DNA of 64,000 bases from positions 310,001 to 374,000 of the forward strand of contig JCKJ01000001.1 in the NCBI GenBank assembly GCA_000525025.1, read 5' to 3'. Below are positions 60,935 to 64,000 of the stretch, piece by piece (position 1 is the first letter of the stretch; every line of letters begins with the position of its first letter). This stretch comes from Methylophilaceae bacterium 11 (GTDB lineage Bacteria; Pseudomonadota; Gammaproteobacteria; Burkholderiales; Methylophilaceae). The position numbers were made by a program, and so were the translations under genes. A model generated the notes under the pieces. It was not told the origin of the DNA. It saw nothing but the letters and a program-made list of their open reading frames with translations, and did no database searches.

Positions 60935-61273
60935 ATGCAAGTAACTGCAATATTAAAAGGCGTTCACCTCTCTCCGCAAAAAGCGCGTTTGGTGGCCGAT
61001 TTAGTACGTGGCAAGAAAGTAGATCATGCTTTGAATATTCTTAACTTCACCCCTAAAAAAGGTGCTGAGATTATTAAAAAAGTAGTGGAATCTGCAATTG
61101 CTAACGCTGAACACAATAATGGTGCTGATATTGATGAATTGAAGGTTACTTCAATTTATGTGGATAAAGGTATTGTGTTGAAAAGAATCCGTGCTCGCGC
61201 AAAAGGCCGCGCTGGGCGTATTACTAAACCAACCTGTCACATTCATGTGACAGTCGGCGACTCAAAGGCATAA
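60935..61273 (+). CDS. rplV: 50S ribosomal protein L22
   Basis: ATG 60935 is preferred ([18 protein letters not shown]) because GAGG lies 6 bases upstream; ATG 60932 would add one methionine. The long beta-hairpin [13 protein letters not shown] lines the exit tunnel. Confidence 0.96.
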   Translation: MQVTAILKGVHLSPQKARLVADLVRGKKVDHALNILNFTPKKGAEIIKKVVESAIANAEHNNGADIDELKVTSIYVDKGIVLKRIRARAKGRAGRITKPTCHIHVTVGDSKA

Positions 61274-61274
61274 C

Positions 61275-61997
61275 ATGGGACAAAAAATTCATCCAATTGG
61301 GTTCCGTTTGAGTGTTCAAAAAAATTGGGCCTCACGTTGGTACTCTAATAGCAAAAACTTTCCAGCGATGCTGCAGAGTGATATCAAAGTACGCGAATTC
61401 TTAAACAAGAAATTAGCAAGTGCAGCAGTGAGCAAGATTATTATTGAGCGTCCTGCAAAAAATGCAAAAATTACCATTTACAGTGCACGCCCAGGCGTGG
61501 TGATCGGTAAAAAAGGTGAAGACATTGAGTCATTGCGTTCTAGCTTGCAAGGTTTGATGGGCGTGCCTGTTCATTTAAATATCGAAGAAGTGCGTAAGCC
61601 GGAAATTGATGCGACATTGATTGCACAATCGATTGCACAACAACTAGAAAAGCGTGTGATGTTCCGTCGTGCCATGAAGCGTGCGATGCAAAATGCAATG
61701 CGTTTAGGCGCACAAGGCATCAAGATCATGAGTTCTGGTCGTTTGAACGGTATCGAGATTGCGCGTACTGAATGGTATCGCGAAGGTCGTGTGCCACTTC
61801 ATACATTGCGTGCTGATATTGATTACGGTGTTGCTGAAGCGTCAACAACATACGGTATTATCGGTATTAAAGTATGGGTATTCAAAGGTGAAATTTTTGG
61901 TGATAACGCACAAGCACAAGCTGCGCAAGTGACTGCTGATGCTGAGCCAGAAAAAAAAGTAAGAAAGCCGAGGGCTAAAGATGCTACAACCGTCTAG
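61275..61997 (+). CDS. rpsC: 30S ribosomal protein S3
   Basis: The 240-residue protein has [18 protein letters not shown] and a KH domain with [12 protein letters not shown]. It ends in an Ala/Lys/Pro tail and overlaps rplP by 17 bases, so translation of the two is coupled. Confidence 0.97.
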   Translation: MGQKIHPIGFRLSVQKNWASRWYSNSKNFPAMLQSDIKVREFLNKKLASAAVSKIIIERPAKNAKITIYSARPGVVIGKKGEDIESLRSSLQGLMGVPVHLNIEEVRKPEIDATLIAQSIAQQLEKRVMFRRAMKRAMQNAMRLGAQGIKIMSSGRLNGIEIARTEWYREGRVPLHTLRADIDYGVAEASTTYGIIGIKVWVFKGEIFGDNAQAQAAQVTADAEPEKKVRKPRAKDATTV

Positions 61998-62397
61998 ACA
62001 AAAATACCGCAAGATGCAGAAAGGCCGTAACAAGGGCATTGCAACAACCGGTAATAAAGTAAGTTTTGGTGATTTTGGTTTAAAAGCCATTGGCCGCGGT
62101 CGTTTGACTGCACGTCAAATTGAGGCTGCACGTCGCGTGATGACACGTCACATTAAACGTGGTGGTCGTGTATGGATCCGTATTTTCCCAGATCAGCCAA
62201 TTTCTAAAAAACCTGCTGAAGTACGTATGGGTAACGGTAAAGGTAGTACCGAGTACTACGTAGCACAAATCCAGCCAGGTAAAATGTTGTACGAAATGGA
62301 TGGTGTGAGTGAAGAGTTGGCGCGCGAAGCGTTCAGACTGGCTGCTGCAAAGTTACCAATCGAAACGACCTTTATGACACGTCAAATTGGTAGTTAA
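61981..62397 (+). CDS. rplP: 50S ribosomal protein L16
   Basis: The 138-residue protein has [39 protein letters not shown] and [20 protein letters not shown]. The start lies inside rpsC. Confidence 0.98.
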   Translation: MLQPSRQKYRKMQKGRNKGIATTGNKVSFGDFGLKAIGRGRLTARQIEAARRVMTRHIKRGGRVWIRIFPDQPISKKPAEVRMGNGKGSTEYYVAQIQPGKMLYEMDGVSEELAREAFRLAAAKLPIETTFMTRQIGS

Positions 62398-62413
62398 GGA
62401 AAGGTAAGCTAAG

Positions 62414-62608
62414 ATGAAAGCCACCGATTTAAGAGCAAAAAGTGTTGATGAGTTAAATGCTGAGTTGATTGAGTTGCGCCGTGCGCAATTCTCTCTACGT
62501 ATGCAATTGGCAACGCAACAATTAAATAAAGTAGATCAGCTAGGTAAAGTGCGTAAAGATGTTGCGCGCGTTAAAACTGTATTGGCTGAGAAAGCGAAAC
62601 AGGCATAA
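62414..62608 (+). CDS. rpmC: 50S ribosomal protein L29
   Basis: The 64-residue two-helix protein has the signature [21 protein letters not shown]. Two bases separate it from rpsQ. Confidence 0.97.
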   Translation: MKATDLRAKSVDELNAELIELRRAQFSLRMQLATQQLNKVDQLGKVRKDVARVKTVLAEKAKQA

Positions 62609-62610
62609 AC

Positions 62611-62868
62611 ATGACGGAAACAGCAAAAGTTGTACGTAGCTTAAGCGGTCGCGTAGTTAGCGATAAAATGGATAAAACCGTTACCGTGTTGGTTGAGCGT
62701 AAAGTTAAGCACCCAATGATTGGTAAAGTGGTTGTGAAATCAAATAAATTTCATGCCCATGATGAAAATAACGAGTGTAAAGAAGGTGACCTCGTGACTA
62801 TCGTTGAGAGCCGTCCATTGTCTAAAACAAAGACATGGGTAGTGAGTAAAGTAGACGTAAAGGCTTAA
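62611..62868 (+). CDS. rpsQ: 30S ribosomal protein S17
   Basis: The 85-residue OB-fold protein has [23 protein letters not shown] and [15 protein letters not shown]. It is the last gene of the S10 operon; a new promoter follows before rplN. Confidence 0.97.
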   Translation: MTETAKVVRSLSGRVVSDKMDKTVTVLVERKVKHPMIGKVVVKSNKFHAHDENNECKEGDLVTIVESRPLSKTKTWVVSKVDVKA

Positions 62869-62902
62869 GCCTTGAATGCCTAAAAATAGTTAGATATTCA
62901 TC

Positions 62903-62932
62903 TTGCTATAGATGAAATCTATCAGTTATAAT
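62903..62932 (+). promoter_or_regulatory. Sigma-70 promoter of the spc operon
   Basis: TTGCTA (62903-62908) and TATAAT (62927-62932) are 18 bases apart, in the same interval as the E. coli spc promoter (rpsQ-rplN). The predicted leader is about 140 bases long. Confidence 0.75.
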
Positions 62933-62984
62933 GTTGGACTTTTCGGCGCTCGTGTAACTTAATTTTAAGAAGCACATAAAGCAA

Positions 62985-63055
62985 GCGCCCCAATACTGAC
63001 CGTGGTCTACTGGCCGTACTAAGATGCTAAGTCTTGTAACGGCCGGTGTTGGTTA
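62985..63055 (+). promoter_or_regulatory. Structured leader of the spc operon
   Basis: Within the leader an 8-bp stem CTGGCCGT (63010-63017) / ACGGCCGG (63039-63046), with one G-U pair, is flanked by a partly complementary CCAATAC ... GTGTTGG pair. No open frame or terminator T run is present, so a protein-binding or stability role is more likely than termination. Confidence 0.45.
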
Positions 63056-63082
63056 AAACGGATTAAGTTGGAGATTATTCTC

Positions 63083-63451
63083 ATGATTCAAATGCAGTCT
63101 CGGTTAGAAGTGGCCGATAACACTGGTGCGCGTTCAGTACAGTGCATTAAAGTGCTTGGCGGTTCAAAACGTCGTTACGCTAGCATAGGTGACATTATCA
63201 AGGTCAGCATCAAAGATGCTGCGCCGCGTGGTCGTGTAAAAAAAGGTGAGGTCTATAGTGCTGTAGTTGTACGTACAGCCAAAGGCGTTCGTCGTCCAGA
63301 CGGTTCACTTGTAAAATTTGACACCAATGCCGCGGTTTTACTAAACAACAAATTAGAGCCAATTGGCACACGTATCTTTGGGCCGGTCACACGCGAATTG
63401 CGTAGTGAGCGTTTCATGAAGATTGTGTCTCTTGCGCCTGAAGTGTTGTAG
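63083..63451 (+). CDS. rplN: 50S ribosomal protein L14
   Basis: ATG 63083 ([16 protein letters not shown]) gives the standard 122 residues; an ATG at 63068 lies upstream of the natural start. [25 protein letters not shown] is the family core. First gene of the spc operon. Confidence 0.97.
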   Translation: MIQMQSRLEVADNTGARSVQCIKVLGGSKRRYASIGDIIKVSIKDAAPRGRVKKGEVYSAVVVRTAKGVRRPDGSLVKFDTNAAVLLNNKLEPIGTRIFGPVTRELRSERFMKIVSLAPEVL

Positions 63452-63474
63452 TTCTAGGCATAAGGATAGTTAAG

Positions 63475-63792
63475 ATGAGCAAAATTCATAAAGGCGACCA
63501 AGTAATCGTCAATACAGGTAAAGACAAAGGCAAGCGCGGTACAGTATTGCGCACGCTCGATTCTGGCCATGTGGTGGTTGAGGGCATTAATGTTGCAAAA
63601 AAACATGCCAAGCCAAATCCGATGAAGGGTATCACTGGCGGTATCGTTAGCAAAGAAATGCCGATTGATGTTTCAAATGTTGCATTGTTCAATCCGGCGA
63701 CGCAAAAAGCGGATCGCGTGGGTTTTAAAGTGTTAGAGGATGGCCGTAAGATTCGTGTTTACAAATCTAATGGCGAATCAGTGGACGCATAG
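63475..63792 (+). CDS. rplX: 50S ribosomal protein L24
   Basis: The 105-residue protein has a KOW motif near the start ([20 protein letters not shown]) and [15 protein letters not shown]. Assembly initiator protein of the 50S subunit. Confidence 0.97.
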   Translation: MSKIHKGDQVIVNTGKDKGKRGTVLRTLDSGHVVVEGINVAKKHAKPNPMKGITGGIVSKEMPIDVSNVALFNPATQKADRVGFKVLEDGRKIRVYKSNGESVDA

Positions 63793-63800
63793 GATAAATT

Positions 63801-64000
63801 ATGGCGCGTTTAAAACAATTTTATAAAGACTCAGTTGTAAGCAAGATGACTGAGCAATTTGGTTACACTTCAGTGATGCAAGTGCCTCGCATTGAAAAAA
63901 TCACCTTGAATATGGGTGTTGGCGAAGCGGTTGCTGATAAAAAAGTGATGGAACACGCAGTAGGCGACATGGAGAAGATTGCTGGTCAAAAAGCGATCGT
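63801..64000 (+). CDS. rplE: 50S ribosomal protein L5 (N-terminal fragment)
   Basis: The frame opens with [16 protein letters not shown] and continues [21 protein letters not shown], the L5 N-terminal region. It runs off the end of the window after 66 codons. It follows rplX by 8 bases, as in the standard spc operon. Confidence 0.96.
   Translation, partial: MARLKQFYKDSVVSKMTEQFGYTSVMQVPRIEKITLNMGVGEAVADKKVMEHAVGDMEKIAGQKAI

Overview
The window looks like a chromosome segment of a methylotrophic betaproteobacterium, most likely Methylophilaceae (Methylotenera/Methylobacillus type). The evidence is a 3-hexulose-6-phosphate synthase gene (formaldehyde fixation by the ribulose monophosphate cycle), betaproteobacterial gene orders (mlaFEDCB-yadGH-like-ibaG-murA-his; hisIE-hinT-tatABC-htrA-nif3-petABC-sspAB; thr-tyr-gly-thr tRNAs-tuf-trp tRNA-secE-nusG), System II cytochrome c maturation and a short-form HisG. 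The species assignment is inference. Almost every gene is a recognisable core gene. No insertion sequence, prophage, CRISPR array or rRNA gene was seen, and no gene-free gap exceeds about 300 bases except the stretch carrying the four tRNAs.

Layout. 1-9.9 kb: the end of a PBP7-like endopeptidase, topA, ttcA, a membrane GGDEF/EAL protein, pteridine reductase, a MidA-like methyltransferase, trmB and engB. 10-16.5 kb: cytochrome c4, resB and ccsA (cytochrome c assembly), then an orphan membrane histidine kinase divergent from a lone prepilin gene with a textbook sigma-54 promoter. 16.6-23.6 kb: the Mla phospholipid transporter, an ABC-2 exporter, a BolA/monothiol-glutaredoxin pair and murA. 23.6-31.3 kb: a complete hisGDC-BHAFIE set, interrupted between hisC and hisB by an independently transcribed hps gene. 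31.4-39 kb: hinT, tatABC, an HtrA protease, nif3, the cytochrome bc1 genes and sspAB. 39.2-64 kb: tRNAs, tuf copy 1, secE-nusG, rplKAJL-rpoBC, the str operon with tuf copy 2, and the S10/spc ribosomal protein operons, ending inside rplE.

The most unusual item is the hps product. Behind a complete catalytic barrel it carries a single predicted membrane helix and a PAEAA-repeat tail, so this normally soluble RuMP enzyme may be membrane-tethered. Secondary points of interest are the sigma-54 pilin locus, a near-identical 1.2-kb tuf duplication pointing to gene conversion, and several promoters and attenuator-like hairpins at non-coli positions inside the ribosomal protein operons, notably between rpsJ and rplC.
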